Shown here piece by piece: positions 5,563-5,631 of a stretch of DNA of 5,631 nt (positions within the stretch are counted from its first letter, which is position 1; the number at the start of each line of letters is the position of its first letter). The translations under genes and the position numbers were made by a program. Source of the DNA: an uncultured Bacteroidota bacterium (GTDB lineage: Bacteria > Bacteroidota > Bacteroidia > Chitinophagales > Chitinophagaceae); assembly GCA_903912435.1 (NCBI GenBank), contig CAIWHI010000447.1, positions 1 to 5,631 on the forward strand, in the 5' to 3' direction. The notes under the pieces were generated by a model. The model was not told where the DNA came from, made no database searches, and worked only from the letters and a program-made list of their open reading frames with translations.

Positions 5563-5611
5563 CAATAAAGGACAATACCCGCAACTGTGCTGCGGGTATT
5601 GTCCTTTATTG
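5563..5611. terminator. Long perfect hairpin, probable (possibly bidirectional) terminator
   Basis: Arms 5563-5583 and 5591-5611 are perfectly complementary over 21 bp, with a GC-rich inner part (ACCCGC/GCGGGT), an A/T-rich base (AATAAAGG/CCTTTATT) and a 7-nt loop ACTGTGC. Such a stem will form in RNA from either strand. The U-rich foot (CCTTTATT) falls within the stem rather than after it, as often seen in bidirectional terminators. It probably ends a minus-strand gene lying to the right, or a plus-strand small RNA from the preceding repeat-rich region. Confidence 0.65.
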
Positions 5612-5631
5612 ATTATTGCCAGTCAGTTCTA

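Overview
The window looks like a chromosomal segment of a member of the Bacteroidota, most likely near Chitinophagaceae/Sphingobacteriia; the genus is not resolved. The reasons are AT-rich intergenic DNA, start sites without clear Shine-Dalgarno sequences, a Bacteroidota-type promoter (TTG-N19-TAnnTTTG) before the cold-shock gene, a lipoprotein with a phenylalanine/serine-rich lipobox, and an RluB-type pseudouridine synthase with a very long low-complexity N-terminal tail. I see no insertion sequence, integrase, phage gene, CRISPR array, tRNA or rRNA.

Layout, left to right: (1) 1-367, minus: the N-terminal 122 codons of uvrC (nucleotide excision repair), running off the left edge. (2) 403-984, minus: a ~193-aa lipoprotein of unknown function, 35 bp upstream of uvrC and probably co-transcribed with it. 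(3) 1188-1331, plus: a 47-aa predicted single-pass membrane protein, the only plus-strand gene, diverging from the lipoprotein gene and converging on the next gene. (4) 1358-2530, minus: a complete metal-dependent amidohydrolase/deaminase with all expected metal ligands, possibly an aminodeoxyfutalosine deaminase. (5) 2612-4531, minus: rluB-type 23S rRNA pseudouridine synthase, whose first ~400 residues are a disordered K/R/G/S/D/P-rich tail. (6) 4532-4983: about 450 bp with no gene I can support. (7) 4984-5258, minus: a cold-shock protein gene with promoter and intrinsic terminator, apparently a self-contained monocistronic unit. (8) 5288-5631: non-coding DNA rich in inverted repeats, ending in a hairpin with 21-bp perfect arms that is probably the terminator of a neighbouring gene or of a small RNA.

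The genes are mostly housekeeping and share no single pathway. Three act on nucleic acids (UvrC on damaged DNA, RluB on rRNA, the cold-shock protein on single-stranded RNA/DNA). I find no convincing new multi-gene system. The points most worth a second look are the RluB tail with its hexapeptide repeat and A9 run, the structured intergenic region at 5444-5611, the 47-aa membrane protein, and the substrate of the amidohydrolase.
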